The notes below the pieces were generated by a model that was not told the DNA's origin, did no database searches, and was given only the letters and a program-made list of their open reading frames with translations. Positions 10,974-20,349 of a DNA stretch of 64,000 nucleotides are shown in pieces (the stretch's first letter is position 1; every line of letters starts with the position of its first letter). The stretch is from contig QKMZ01000006.1 in NCBI GenBank assembly GCA_003242885.1, positions 1-64,000 of the forward strand. Direction: 5' to 3'. This DNA comes from Candidatus Melainabacteria bacterium. Its GTDB lineage: Bacteria; Cyanobacteriota; Vampirovibrionia; Obscuribacterales; Obscuribacteraceae. The position numbers were made by a program, and so were the translations under genes.

Positions 10974-12011
10974 TTGGAACTTGGCAGTTATTCTAGAAAG
11001 TCGGTCTTCGTGAATTCTCAAACAGGAGCTTTAGCCTGGCTCGACCAGTTTGCAGGCTATTTAGAGGTGGAGAGAAATTACTCTTCCAATACGATCAGAG
11101 CTTATCTCAATGATCTTCGGCAATTACTAACAGCTGACGTCAGCGAAATTAGCGAAACAAATGCTGCTTCTGCAGTAGTTGAAGCGCGCGAGTTGCAGCA
11201 ATCTGATGCTACTCCCGCACCTACATCCGAAAATGGTGGTGAAATTGAATCATCAGCATCGCCAGAGGTAGAGAAGCTCAAGGCGTACATTCGCCAGATG
11301 CAAGATCACTACAGCCGCCCAACCGTGGCTCGTAAGATCTCCGCCATCCGCAGCTTCTATCGCTATTTGCGCCGCGAACATTTGATTGAAGAGGATCCGT
11401 CCAAAATGGTCCGCGGACCAAAGCTGGCCAGAAGGCTTCCAGCCTGCCTGGACAGAGAGGAAGTATCCAAACTTCTACAAGCACCGGATCAATCATCGCT
11501 CGGTATCCGTGATAGAGCACTTATGGAAGTTCTCTACGCAACCGGCATGCGCGTAAGCGAACTGTGCAGCTTGCGTGTCAAAGACTGGGATCCGGCACAA
11601 ATGGAAATGAGAGTGATCGGCAAAGGCTCGAAAGAGCGTGTCGTTCTTCTCAACCAGAGCGCCGCTCAGTGGCTGACTTCTTACTTGGCGAATCACTGGA
11701 GCCGTTTGGCAGGGGGACGCATCGCCCAACCCGATCATCCGCTCTTCGTCAGCCGTCAAGCTACAAAACTCTCGGCACGCTCAGTGCACCGCATTGTACT
11801 TAAGTATGCACGCAAAGCCGGCATCAACAAGCCGATCACGCCGCATACCTTGAGACACACTTTCGCAACACACTTGCTGGAAGGCGGAGCCGACCTGCGT
11901 GTTGTGCAAGATTTGCTGGGACATACGACTATCAGCACGACGCAAATTTATACGCACGTGACGATGGATCGCCTTCGCAAGGTCTATATGAACACTCACC
12001 CCAGAGCGTAA
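10974..12011 (+). CDS. Tyrosine recombinase, XerC/XerD type
   Basis: This site-specific recombinase probably acts in chromosome dimer resolution. The N-terminal SAM-like core-binding domain starts at WLDQFAGYLEVERNYSSNT. The C-terminal catalytic domain shows ATGMRVSEL (first Arg), GKGSKERVV (Lys), HTLRHTFATHL (His-x-x-Arg), LLGHTTISTTQIYTHV (His and nucleophile Tyr). The frame begins at a TTG at 10974; a GTG at 11010 is an equally possible start. About 45 residues of Ser/Ala/Glu-rich low-complexity sequence interrupt the core-binding domain (from about residue 55), between two helices that are normally adjacent. It lies 102 bases after tRNA-Sec; tRNA genes are integration targets, but the lack of other mobile genes favours a housekeeping Xer. 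Confidence 0.9.
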   Translation: MELGSYSRKSVFVNSQTGALAWLDQFAGYLEVERNYSSNTIRAYLNDLRQLLTADVSEISETNAASAVVEARELQQSDATPAPTSENGGEIESSASPEVEKLKAYIRQMQDHYSRPTVARKISAIRSFYRYLRREHLIEEDPSKMVRGPKLARRLPACLDREEVSKLLQAPDQSSLGIRDRALMEVLYATGMRVSELCSLRVKDWDPAQMEMRVIGKGSKERVVLLNQSAAQWLTSYLANHWSRLAGGRIAQPDHPLFVSRQATKLSARSVHRIVLKYARKAGINKPITPHTLRHTFATHLLEGGADLRVVQDLLGHTTISTTQIYTHVTMDRLRKVYMNTHPRA

Positions 12012-12035
12012 GTGCTGGGTTGTTAGAAGTCGTGG

Positions 12036-12100
12036 GGGGCGCATTGCACGCGCCCTTCTAGAAATCTTGAGGGCGCAATGCATGCGTCCTCATTTTTTTT
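12036..12100 (+). terminator. Rho-independent terminator built from a repeat palindrome
   Basis: Two GC-rich palindromes follow the recombinase stop: GGGCGC-attgcac-GCGCCC and then GAGGGCGCAATGCATGCGTCCTC (12069-12091). The second is followed by A and eight Ts (12093-12100). The stem cores GCGCA-TTGCA resemble the dispersed repeats at 15.8 kb, so the repeat family doubles as a terminator here. Confidence 0.75.
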
Positions 12101-12221
12101 GAACCATGCTACTGCCGACACAACGCTCACCTGAACCGCTGTCCGCTCTCGGTGAACCGCACTCTTATCTGTCCCTTTTCGCCTTTTCTTTACTAAATAG
12201 GCTCATTCTTGCCTTCATAGT

Positions 12222-12227
12222 TATAAT
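12222..12227 (+). promoter_or_regulatory. Consensus -10 box before the penicillin-binding protein gene
   Basis: A perfect TATAAT lies about 55 bases before the TTG start of the next gene. No good -35 is found 16-18 bases upstream, so the promoter call is tentative. Confidence 0.4.
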
Positions 12228-12282
12228 TACTGCCAGGAAGAAGGCGACATTTCAAAACTTCCAAAGAACGTGAGGGTCCAAA

Positions 12283-14598
12283 TTGGCGACGCGCCGGTCG
12301 AAGGCGAAGAATAAAGGGCAAGGCGGGTTCAACCGTGTTGTCGGCAAAACAACGAAGGTTGTTATTTTCTCAACGCTGGTTGCAGGCGCCATCGGTGTCG
12401 GATATTTCGGTGCCTCTCTGTTTCGCCAGCTGCAAGATCTGCCCGACATAACGCTCGTCGAACGGTACGAGCCGATTGAAGCGATTCAAGTGTTCGATAT
12501 CAACGATCACCTGGTGTGCACCGTGGAAGGTGACGAAGACAGACGCGTCATTCCGCTCAACCAAGTGTCAAAACAGATGCAGCAAGCCATGCTCGCGGCA
12601 GAAGATCACCACTTCTACGAGCACCACGGCGTCAACTACATGTCCATCATCCGTGCGTCTTTGGTTAACGTTCAAGCCGGGCGCGTCAAAGAAGGTGGCT
12701 CGACAATCACGCAGCAGCTAGTGAAGAACTTGTTCTTCACCGAAGGCATGCGTACCTTTGATAGAAAAATAAAAGAAGCGTATCTGGCCAATTCGTTGGA
12801 AAGTAAGTACCCGAAAGAGCGCATTCTGGAGATGTACCTCAACCAGGTCTACTTCGGTAACAACGCATACGGCATCGAGCGCGCCGCATCTCGCTATTTC
12901 GATCGCACAGCTGCCAGTTTGTCTCTGGCACAGTCAGCTTTCCTGGCTGGTCTTGTGAAGGCGCCATCGGAGTTGGGTTCGAAGGAGCATCGCCAGGAAG
13001 CCTTAGAAAGACAAAAAGAAATCATCGACAAGATGGCTGAATATGGCTATATCACTGAAGGCCAGGCAAAATCAGCTAAAGCGGAGAAGTTGAGCTTTAA
13101 GCGCGGAATCAGCCCTCTTCAGAAGTATCCTTATTACATTGCGCAGATTTTGGAGATACTGCGGACCGAGTTCAGTCAGGCAGAAATGCGTAAGCAAGGG
13201 CTTCGAGTCTATACCAACCTCGATCCAAAAGCACAAGAAGTAGCAGAAAGAACACTCAACGAGCAGATCAAGAAAGCCCCGAAAGGCGTGTCGCAAGCGG
13301 CTCTGGTATCCATCCGTGTTCGCGACGGCGCTGTCGTAGCGATGGTCGGTGGAGTCGGCAACTTTTGGAAAAACCAATTCAATCGCGCGACCAACCCGCA
13401 CACTGCTGGTTCTTCATTTAAACCATTCGTTTACCTTACTGCCTTCATAAAAGGAGTCTGCAACCCGGATTCGATCATCGATGACACACCACTGGTAGTG
13501 AAACAGCCCTGGGGACTCCCCGATTATGCGCCGAAAAACTTCGACCATAAATTCATGGGCAGGATTCAGGTGCGTAAGGCACTGGCGCTTTCGCGCAACG
13601 TTCCTGCAGTGAAGATCGCCCGGGAAGCAGGCATGGAAAGCATCGTCGAGACTGCGCGTCTGGCGGGTGTAACTTCCAAACTCGATCCCAATCTGTCGTT
13701 GGCGCTGGGCAGTTCTGCTGTTTCTCCGCTCGATATGGCTGCCGCCTATTCGACATTTGTGCGTGGTGGTGTTTCGATCAAACCGCAAATGCTGCGCCGC
13801 ATTGAGAATAATCGTGGGCAGGTGATTCAAGTTTTTGAAGGCAAATACGACAAAGTCTTCAACATGCAGCCAGTTGCTAAGCTCGTTGATGTGCTTCAAG
13901 ACGTCGTCAAATATGGCACCGGTACTGGTGCAAAATTGGATGACCGCCCCGTAGGCGGCAAGACCGGAACCGCAGACGAAGGAAAAGATATCTGGTTTAT
14001 CGGATTCACTCCCGACCTCGTCACCGCTGTGTGGGGCGGCAACGATGAAAACAAGCCGATCGCCGGTCACAACGTCACAGGCGGTGTGGTCATGGCAAAA
14101 ATTTGGAAAGAGTACATGAAGGCATATTATGTAGCCATTCCTACACCTGCCGGCACTCTGATCACTCCTTCCCCTGAAGAAAAAGAAGAGAAGGACAATG
14201 ATTCGAAACTTGCCAAAGATAGTGATAGCACACCACTTTTGTTGCCCGGTTTGAAACTTGGATCTGATGAGCCGAAAGCCGCATCGGACGCTGCTGTAGC
14301 CAAACCTGTAGAATTTGCCCCACCAGACAAGCCCAAAGTCGATACATCTCCATCGATACCTGCAACAAATCCTATTACTGCACCGCCTGCGGTTGCAACC
14401 CCTGAGCCTGCTAAAGAGTCGCCTCCTGTTGCTCCGGAGCCTGCGGTTGCACCGGCTCCGGCTCCTGCGCCAGCACCGGCACCAGCCACAAGTAGCACCT
14501 CTACTTATATTGTTCCAGCTTCGCCATCTTCGCGTTCGAGGTTTTCACCATACGAGCAGAAACCGGCTTTCGCACCAGCACCTGCGGAGACACGCTAA
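12283..14598 (+). CDS. Class A penicillin-binding protein (PBP1A-type), bifunctional peptidoglycan synthase
   Basis: This membrane enzyme polymerises and cross-links peptidoglycan in the periplasm; 771 residues. After a basic N-terminus there is one membrane helix (about residues 27-45). The glycosyltransferase domain has EDHHFYEHHGV with catalytic Glu107, then GGSTITQQLVKN and the second Glu region LEMYLNQVYFGN. The transpeptidase domain has SSFK (nucleophile Ser377, Lys380), SRN, and KTGT at about 560. The C-terminus is a long Pro/Ala-rich linker (runs of APAPAP), probably a spacer in the wall. The TTG start is supported by GAGGG six bases upstream. Confidence 0.95.
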   Translation: MATRRSKAKNKGQGGFNRVVGKTTKVVIFSTLVAGAIGVGYFGASLFRQLQDLPDITLVERYEPIEAIQVFDINDHLVCTVEGDEDRRVIPLNQVSKQMQQAMLAAEDHHFYEHHGVNYMSIIRASLVNVQAGRVKEGGSTITQQLVKNLFFTEGMRTFDRKIKEAYLANSLESKYPKERILEMYLNQVYFGNNAYGIERAASRYFDRTAASLSLAQSAFLAGLVKAPSELGSKEHRQEALERQKEIIDKMAEYGYITEGQAKSAKAEKLSFKRGISPLQKYPYYIAQILEILRTEFSQAEMRKQGLRVYTNLDPKAQEVAERTLNEQIKKAPKGVSQAALVSIRVRDGAVVAMVGGVGNFWKNQFNRATNPHTAGSSFKPFVYLTAFIKGVCNPDSIIDDTPLVVKQPWGLPDYAPKNFDHKFMGRIQVRKALALSRNVPAVKIAREAGMESIVETARLAGVTSKLDPNLSLALGSSAVSPLDMAAAYSTFVRGGVSIKPQMLRRIENNRGQVIQVFEGKYDKVFNMQPVAKLVDVLQDVVKYGTGTGAKLDDRPVGGKTGTADEGKDIWFIGFTPDLVTAVWGGNDENKPIAGHNVTGGVVMAKIWKEYMKAYYVAIPTPAGTLITPSPEEKEEKDNDSKLAKDSDSTPLLLPGLKLGSDEPKAASDAAVAKPVEFAPPDKPKVDTSPSIPATNPITAPPAVATPEPAKESPPVAPEPAVAPAPAPAPAPAPATSSTSTYIVPASPSSRSRFSPYEQKPAFAPAPAETR

Positions 14599-14650
14599 AG
14601 TGTCGGTCGCATTTCTCTACAACTTCCCAGCAGAAATTGCGGTATAAGCA

Positions 14651-15793
14651 TTGAGCCTCGACATTGCGGAATTGACTCAGTCAAGCCAGGCAATGAAAGA
14701 CTATACGATGCTGCAAATTATCGGTCTGTTGGCGGCATGTTTATGGCAGATTGGGCTTGTTTACGCCTTTCTTCAAAGCGGAATTGCTGCGCATTTGGCT
14801 CGACTTGTTGAGAAAGACAGCCAGATGCAGTTCCTGAGAGCCACGACTTACTTCCTGTTCTTCTTTGTTTTCTTATTCGTTTTAGCGCTGCCCATCAAGG
14901 TTTTATTCGAGTACTGCCCTGACAAAGTCTACGATCTCTCCACAAACACTTCCTTCTCGTACATAGTAAGAAAGTGTTTGGACTTCATCGTGAATTTAGT
15001 CACCATGATCCCGATGATCGCATTGGCGATGGTCTTTGCAAAGAGTTTTCCCAAGTATTGGGGATATTGCACCGGTGCTCTACTTGCCAGTGTGTCAGCC
15101 TTCCAAATGATCTGCCTGCCTGCTTTTCTGGAAGACAGCAGTGCCTATCTAAAACCTCTAGGCAAGCCGGATGTTCAAGCTCGCGTCGATGCGATTTTCA
15201 AGAAAGCCGGAATTGAAGGAGCTAAAGTATTAGTTGAGAACGTGCCGGACACAAAGAAGTTGAATGCGTACGCCACAGGTGCAGGTCCGACGGCGCGCTT
15301 CGTTTTGTATGAATCGGTGGTCGACAAGTTAAGCGCCGAAGAAATCGAATCGATGATCGCTCACGAGATATCACACATCAAACTGAATCATCTTTGGCTG
15401 CATGTGTTTTTTTCTTGCTCGTTCCTCTTCCTCGCGCCCGTTCTTGCGCAGTTTATTGCACCATTCGTAATACCGCGCCTGCCAGAGCAGTGGGGCATAA
15501 AAGCTGTCTGCGATTTGCCTGTTATCGCGCTTGCTGCGCTGGTTGTTCTCACCGGGAATTTCCTTTCGCTGCCCATTCAAAATTATTTTTCAAGAGAGTT
15601 TGAACGCCAGGCCGATGCCCAAGCGCTTGCCCTTACAGGTGATCCTGAAGCGTTCGCTCGTCAGCTTTCGGCCTTCGCTCGCGCTAATCTAGACGACATG
15701 GATCCGCCCCGGTGGGCGGTTTTGACGCTGTATTCTCATCCTTCTGTAAAAGAACGCATAGAAAGCGCGCTGAAGCATTCCGGCGAACCGTAA
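14651..15793 (+). CDS. Integral membrane M48 metallopeptidase, Ste24-like
   Basis: This is a membrane zinc protease, 380 residues. Several N-terminal hydrophobic helices (about residues 20-40, 65-90, 110-165) precede the zinc motif HEISHIKLNH (HExxH). Two more membrane spans follow. The third zinc-ligand region is FSREFERQADAQAL, the pattern of CAAX-protease-like M48 enzymes. The TTG start at 14651 has no clear ribosome site; ATG at 14693 (MKDYTM) is a plausible alternative. It lies 52 bases after the penicillin-binding protein gene and may share its transcript. Its substrate cannot be told. Confidence 0.85.
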   Translation: MSLDIAELTQSSQAMKDYTMLQIIGLLAACLWQIGLVYAFLQSGIAAHLARLVEKDSQMQFLRATTYFLFFFVFLFVLALPIKVLFEYCPDKVYDLSTNTSFSYIVRKCLDFIVNLVTMIPMIALAMVFAKSFPKYWGYCTGALLASVSAFQMICLPAFLEDSSAYLKPLGKPDVQARVDAIFKKAGIEGAKVLVENVPDTKKLNAYATGAGPTARFVLYESVVDKLSAEEIESMIAHEISHIKLNHLWLHVFFSCSFLFLAPVLAQFIAPFVIPRLPEQWGIKAVCDLPVIALAALVVLTGNFLSLPIQNYFSREFERQADAQALALTGDPEAFARQLSAFARANLDDMDPPRWAVLTLYSHPSVKERIESALKHSGEP

Positions 15794-15975
15794 GGGCGAC
15801 GCCATGCGTCAACCGGCTTAGTGTAGGCAGTGTAGGCGCATTGTATGCATCGCCCGGCCTAGATGTCCCTGGCGCGTAGGGGCGCATTGCATGCGCCATT
15901 AGCCGGCTGGCAGCCGGCGCTCCCAGCCCAACCCCAGCCGGCAGGCAGCCGGCGCTTCTAGCCCAATCCCAGCAA
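15794..15975. repeat. Cluster of dispersed palindromic repeats
   Basis: At least five palindromic units follow the protease stop: GGGCGACGCCATGCGTCAACC, GGCGCATTGTATGCATCGCC, GGGGCGCATTGCATGCGCC, and two copies of AGCCGGC-n-GCAGCCGGCGCT about 37 bp apart. The first type matches units at 928, 38019 and 58235-58407. The AGCCGGC type matches 29631. The region has no reading frame of note. Confidence 0.7.
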
Positions 15976-16038
15976 ACAGCTAGCTATTAACTCAAAAATC
16001 AGGCGTTCGCTTAAATTTCCGCCCAGTAGACGGCAGAG

Positions 16039-16272
16039 CTATCGCACGACCGAGATCATATAAATGTAGAAGACCACAATTGTCATAAGCCATAGGATGC
16101 CCAGAACCCTATAGAAGGTGTCCGAGGCCTGCAATGCGCGGTTCTGCCTGCGCGGACTGTAGCATTCCGGATGAAGTCCGGCAGTTTGCCAGCGCGGGAG
16201 TGTTTTGGCTGCAGGTAGTTTTTTCATTTTTGTCGGCACGGCAAAGCCGGAGCCCGTCATAGATACTGGCAT
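16039..16272 (-). CDS. Small predicted membrane protein
   Basis: This reads as 77 residues from an ATG at 16272 with GAAAG before it. The first half is basic with Pro, Cys and His. The second half is a single strong hydrophobic helix (about residues 54-74, FYRVLGILWLMTIVVFYIYM) ending in SVVR. The frame is open further up to 16398, but the upstream part has no protein-like features. It is divergent from the nucleoside transporter gene. No family is recognised. Confidence 0.45.
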   Translation of the reverse strand: MPVSMTGSGFAVPTKMKKLPAAKTLPRWQTAGLHPECYSPRRQNRALQASDTFYRVLGILWLMTIVVFYIYMISVVR

Positions 16273-16432
16273 AATCTTTCGTCCGGTTGGTGTTGTTTCT
16301 ATTGTCAACCTCGTTTTTGAAACTTTCGTGAGAACCAGAACGGAGCGCTTATAAATGTTGCGATGCTGACATAATATGGGCGGAAACCGAAAGCCCACTT
16401 AGGTCAAGCCCCTCTGCTCAGGAAGTAGAACA

Positions 16433-17719
16433 TTGGAGAAATTCACCGGTTTACTTGGGATCGTGACCATATTTGGCATCGCCTTCCTGATGAGCAACAA
16501 CAAGAAGAAGCTCAATTGGCGGTTGATTGGCAGCGGTTTTCTCCTGCAGATTTTGCTTGCAGTATTTGTTCTTAAAGTAGACTTCGGGCGACAAATGTTC
16601 GCTGCGATAGGCGACGGCATTACCGCTTTATTGCACTGCTCTGATAAAGGAGCCGAGTTCGTCTTCGGACCGCTCGTCGCCAAAGATGTTACCGATCGAG
16701 TGTTCGGCCCGGGTTCGATGATTTTTGCATTCAAGGTTGTGCCGACGATTATCTTCGTTTCCAGCTTGGTGAGTATTTCTTACTACCTTGGCATAATGCA
16801 GCGGGTCGTACAGGTGGTGGCTCGGGTGGTGTCACTGATTATGGGCGCCAGCGGTGCTGAGGCACTTTCAAATGCCGCCAGTGTGTTCGTCGGACAGGTA
16901 GAGGCGCAGCTTCTTATTCGTCCCTATGTCGCCTCGATGACCATGTCAGAACTCCTTGCCTCAATGACCGGATCTATGGCTTGCGTCGCTGGTGGTGTGC
17001 TTGCTGTTTATATAGGTATGGGCATCAAGGCACAGTATCTCTTAACCGCCAGCATCATGGCCGCGCCCGGCGGGTTGGTGATTTCGAAGATTGTTTGGCC
17101 CGAGACTGAAGAATCGAAGACGAAAGGCAAAGTCCAAATTGAAGTTCAAAAAACAAATGCCAACGTGATTGACGCTGCTGCACACGGTGCGTCAGATGGT
17201 CTTCGCATCGGACTCAACGTCGTGGCTATGCTGCTTGCATTCATAGCCCTTATCTACCTTGGCGACATTTGCGTCGGTTTCGTCGGGCGAGGTTTGACCA
17301 GTCTGGGCATGAATGGCGCCGCAATTGGAGTGGATCTCGCCAGTCTTACGCTCAAGGATTTGTTCGGTTTGTTCTTTGCGCCTATCGCGTGGTTGCTGGG
17401 CGTTCCGTGGTCGGATGCGCCGACGGTCGGAAAGCTCATGGGCGAAAAGATGGCTATCAACGAGTTTGTCGCTTATATGGACATGTCCAATTTGCTAAAA
17501 GATCCGCAAGGTAATCACCTCGGACCTCAGGCTGAAACCATCGCTACGTTCGCGCTTTGCGGCTTTGCAAACCTGAGTTCAATCGCCATGCAAATCGGCG
17601 GGATTGGTGAGATTGCCCCCAGCCGACGCGCCGATCTCGCGCGGCTTGGCGTGAAGGCGCTCATTTGCGGCACCATGGCAAGCTATCTATCCGCTGCACT
17701 GGCTGGGCTTTTGACCTAG
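16433..17719 (+). CDS. Concentrative nucleoside transporter (CNT/NupC family)
   Basis: This inner-membrane symporter takes up nucleosides with Na+ or H+. Its 428 residues have about ten hydrophobic segments. Family signatures include the re-entrant loop region GASGAEALSNAASVFVGQVEAQLLIRPY (read in parts), SMTGSMACVAGGVLAVYIGMG, ASIMAAPGGLVISKI, and near the end CGFANLSSIAMQIGGIG. The length fits bacterial CNTs. The start is a TTG at 16433 (EKFTGLLGIV). It is probably monocistronic; the next gene is nearly 490 bases away. Confidence 0.93.
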   Translation: MEKFTGLLGIVTIFGIAFLMSNNKKKLNWRLIGSGFLLQILLAVFVLKVDFGRQMFAAIGDGITALLHCSDKGAEFVFGPLVAKDVTDRVFGPGSMIFAFKVVPTIIFVSSLVSISYYLGIMQRVVQVVARVVSLIMGASGAEALSNAASVFVGQVEAQLLIRPYVASMTMSELLASMTGSMACVAGGVLAVYIGMGIKAQYLLTASIMAAPGGLVISKIVWPETEESKTKGKVQIEVQKTNANVIDAAAHGASDGLRIGLNVVAMLLAFIALIYLGDICVGFVGRGLTSLGMNGAAIGVDLASLTLKDLFGLFFAPIAWLLGVPWSDAPTVGKLMGEKMAINEFVAYMDMSNLLKDPQGNHLGPQAETIATFALCGFANLSSIAMQIGGIGEIAPSRRADLARLGVKALICGTMASYLSAALAGLLT

Positions 17720-18206
17720 GTGCAGCTTTCTTGCTGAGGGGTACGATTTTATTTGGCGCAACAGGTTTTAGCGCTGCCTCACCAAAACCTAACCGGTATG
17801 AGATTTTTGCCTTCAAGAGATGGAATACTTTTCTGGAAATGTCTTCCCTCTTCTGTTGTCGTAAAACCCTCATTCTATGAGCTTTCTTCACTTTTCCTGA
17901 AAACAGTTGGGAACACTATTGAGTTGCGAAACTCCTTCAAAATGACGCTTTTGACGCATTCACACAGGGCAGAAATTTCTGGAAAATCTTCCATGCTTAG
18001 TAGCGACGTTTCGCCAGGGTTGGCGTCGGCAATGAAAATGCGCTTCAGGTAATGCAGGCGCAAGTCTGTAAATATGTTGCTTGGCGCCGATATATACCAA
18101 GCTGGCAATCCTAAGACGACCATTCGCAAAGACGACCAATTCGTGAAACGAACTATTCGTGAACAGGACAAATGCTCGGGAGACAGATTCTCTGGGGAAA
18201 CCGCAA
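17720..18206. other. Gap between transporter genes, nothing firm
   Basis: An imperfect hairpin (AGGTTTT/AAAACCT, about 17764-17791) lies near the upstream gene end. A reverse frame 17875-18123 (82 codons) has a mixed, protein-like composition but no ribosome site or recognisable family; I leave it uncalled. The rest presumably holds the promoter of the carbon-starvation gene. Confidence 0.3.
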
Positions 18207-20339
18207 GTGAACAAAGTGATGTCAATTGTTGTTTGGACGCTGGTCAGCCTGCTTGGCGCCGGGTCGCTTGGGCTCATCGCTTTTTCCCATGGTGAGAAAG
18301 TCAATGCCGTTTTCTTGATATCGGCAGCAGTTTGCACGTTTGCAGTTGCGTATCGCTTTTACAGCAAATTTATCGCTGAGAAAGTTTTTGCCCTCAATGA
18401 CGATGCTGTCACTCCCGCCATCTCGATGGACGATGGCAAAGACTACGTGCCGACGCACAAGTGGGTTTTGTTTGGTCACCACTTCGCCGCTATTGCTGGT
18501 GCAGGGCCTTTGGTTGGACCTATCCTTGCTGCACAATTTGGATATTTGCCCGGAACCATCTGGCTGATTGTGGGCGCTGTACTCGCAGGTGCAGTGCAGG
18601 ATTTCGTCATCCTTTGCGCTTCCATGAGACGCAAAGGCAAATCTCTTGGTCAGATGGCAAAGGAAGAAATCAGCCCACTTGCAGGTGTAGTGGCATTGGT
18701 TGCCATTCTCCTGATTATGATGATTTTGATGGCGGTGCTCGCGCTCGTCATTGTTAATGCTCTAAAGGGCAGCCCGTGGGGCGCGTTTACCCTTCTAATG
18801 ACGATTCCAATTGCGATGATTGTCGGCGTCTACATGCGTTTCATTCGAGTAGAGAAAATTCTCGAAGGATCTCTTATTGGCGTTGTTCTCACAATTCTTG
18901 CTGTGGTCGCCGGAAAGTATGTCGCTGCCGATCCTAATTTGGCTGTGTATTTCACCTTAAAAGGGGAAGCGCTTTCCTTCTGGATTATGGCTTACGGATT
19001 TTGTGCTTCCGTTCTTCCTGTCTGGGTTCTTTTGGCTCCGCGTGACTACCTTTCTGCATTCCTGAAAATCGGAATCATCCTCTTGCTTGCCGCGGGCATT
19101 CTCGTTTTGCACCCGGATCTTGAAATGCCAGCTCTGACAAAATTTGCAAATGGACAAGGTCCGCTTTTTTACGGCAACATTTTTCCATTCTGCTTCATAA
19201 CCATTGCTTGTGGTGCCGTCAGCGGCTTCCACTCTCTCGTATCTTCTGGGACCACCCCCAAGATGATTGCCAAAGAACCACATGCCCGTCCAATCGGTTA
19301 TGCAAGCATGCTGTGCGAATCCAGCGTTGCGATCATGGCAATCATCGCCGCTTGCGTTCTTGCGCCCGGAACTTACTTCGCCATTAACAGCCCCAAGGGT
19401 ATTGTCGGAACTGACGTCGTTCAGGCAGCTGCCACCATCACATCCTGGGGCTATGAGGTGACGCCGCAAACGATGGAGACTCTAGCCAAAGACGTTGGCG
19501 AAGAGAGTCTCATGGGCAGAACGGGCGGCGGCCCAACACTCGCTGTTGGAATGGCTCACATCTTCTCGAAAGCTGTTTCATCGGTCGCTGGGTCTGGTGC
19601 ACTTGATGTTTCATTTTGGTATCACTTTGCCATTATGTTCGAGGCTTTATTCATTCTCACTTGTCTAGATGCGGGGACGCGAGTTGGGCGATTTTTGCTG
19701 CAAGATTTCTTGGGACTTTTATGGAAACCTTTAGGGCGGACAAGTTGGTATCCCTCGGTCATTTTGAGTTCTGCACTTGTAGTCGGAGGCTGGGGGTATT
19801 TCCTCTACCAGGGCGTCGTAGATCCCCTTGGTGGCATCAATAGCTTGTGGCCATTGTTTGGCATTGCCAACCAATTACTTGCGGTGGTGGCACTGGTCGT
19901 TGGCACTACCGTGATCATAAAAATGGGTAAGCCGAAGTATAGCTTTGTTACCTTGGTGCCGCTTGTCTGGCTCCTTTGCGTCACGTTCAGCGCCGGTTAT
20001 CTCAAGATATTCAGCCCTGAGCCCAAACTCGGATTTCTCGCGCACGCACAGATGCTGAAAGATAAAATCGCACAAGGGAATCTGCCACCGGCGGAAGTGC
20101 ACACCCAGAACGTGCTCATTTTTAACGATTATCTCGATGCCACCATGGGCGGAGTGTTCCTGTTGTTAGTACTCATTATTGTTGTGGAAGCATTGAGGTG
20201 CTGGTTTGGACATAGGCAGACGAGCTCAGTCGCTAGCGGACCAGATGAAATTACAGGGCAGACGAATATCGATGGTGCTGTAGCTTTCAGCGGACCGTCT
20301 GATATACCACCGGATGCTCCACCGATGCGCTGCTGCTAA
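18207..20339 (+). CDS. cstA: Carbon starvation protein CstA family peptide transporter
   Basis: This large inner-membrane protein (about 710 residues, some 16 hydrophobic segments) belongs to the CstA family, which imports peptides or pyruvate during carbon limitation. Characteristic blocks are [37 protein letters not shown], and in the middle [28 protein letters not shown] and [13 protein letters not shown] lie near the end. The GTG at 18207 follows a GGGGAAA ribosome site; the frame is open to 18159 and an ATG lies at 18219. A short polar tail with Pro and two Cys follows the last helix. The downstream gene begins 10 bases later. Confidence 0.95.
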   Translation: MNKVMSIVVWTLVSLLGAGSLGLIAFSHGEKVNAVFLISAAVCTFAVAYRFYSKFIAEKVFALNDDAVTPAISMDDGKDYVPTHKWVLFGHHFAAIAGAGPLVGPILAAQFGYLPGTIWLIVGAVLAGAVQDFVILCASMRRKGKSLGQMAKEEISPLAGVVALVAILLIMMILMAVLALVIVNALKGSPWGAFTLLMTIPIAMIVGVYMRFIRVEKILEGSLIGVVLTILAVVAGKYVAADPNLAVYFTLKGEALSFWIMAYGFCASVLPVWVLLAPRDYLSAFLKIGIILLLAAGILVLHPDLEMPALTKFANGQGPLFYGNIFPFCFITIACGAVSGFHSLVSSGTTPKMIAKEPHARPIGYASMLCESSVAIMAIIAACVLAPGTYFAINSPKGIVGTDVVQAAATITSWGYEVTPQTMETLAKDVGEESLMGRTGGGPTLAVGMAHIFSKAVSSVAGSGALDVSFWYHFAIMFEALFILTCLDAGTRVGRFLLQDFLGLLWKPLGRTSWYPSVILSSALVVGGWGYFLYQGVVDPLGGINSLWPLFGIANQLLAVVALVVGTTVIIKMGKPKYSFVTLVPLVWLLCVTFSAGYLKIFSPEPKLGFLAHAQMLKDKIAQGNLPPAEVHTQNVLIFNDYLDATMGGVFLLLVLIIVVEALRCWFGHRQTSSVASGPDEITGQTNIDGAVAFSGPSDIPPDAPPMRCC

Positions 20340-20349
20340 AATTACAACC

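Noticed and set aside
10974..12011. Integrase of a genomic island inserted at the tRNA-Sec gene
   Set aside because: No repeat of the tRNA 3' end or other mobile genes is seen downstream, and the protein resembles housekeeping Xer recombinases.
17875..18123. 82-codon reverse frame between the transporter genes
   Set aside because: The composition is protein-like but there is no ribosome site, no recognisable motif, and the region should hold the cstA promoter.
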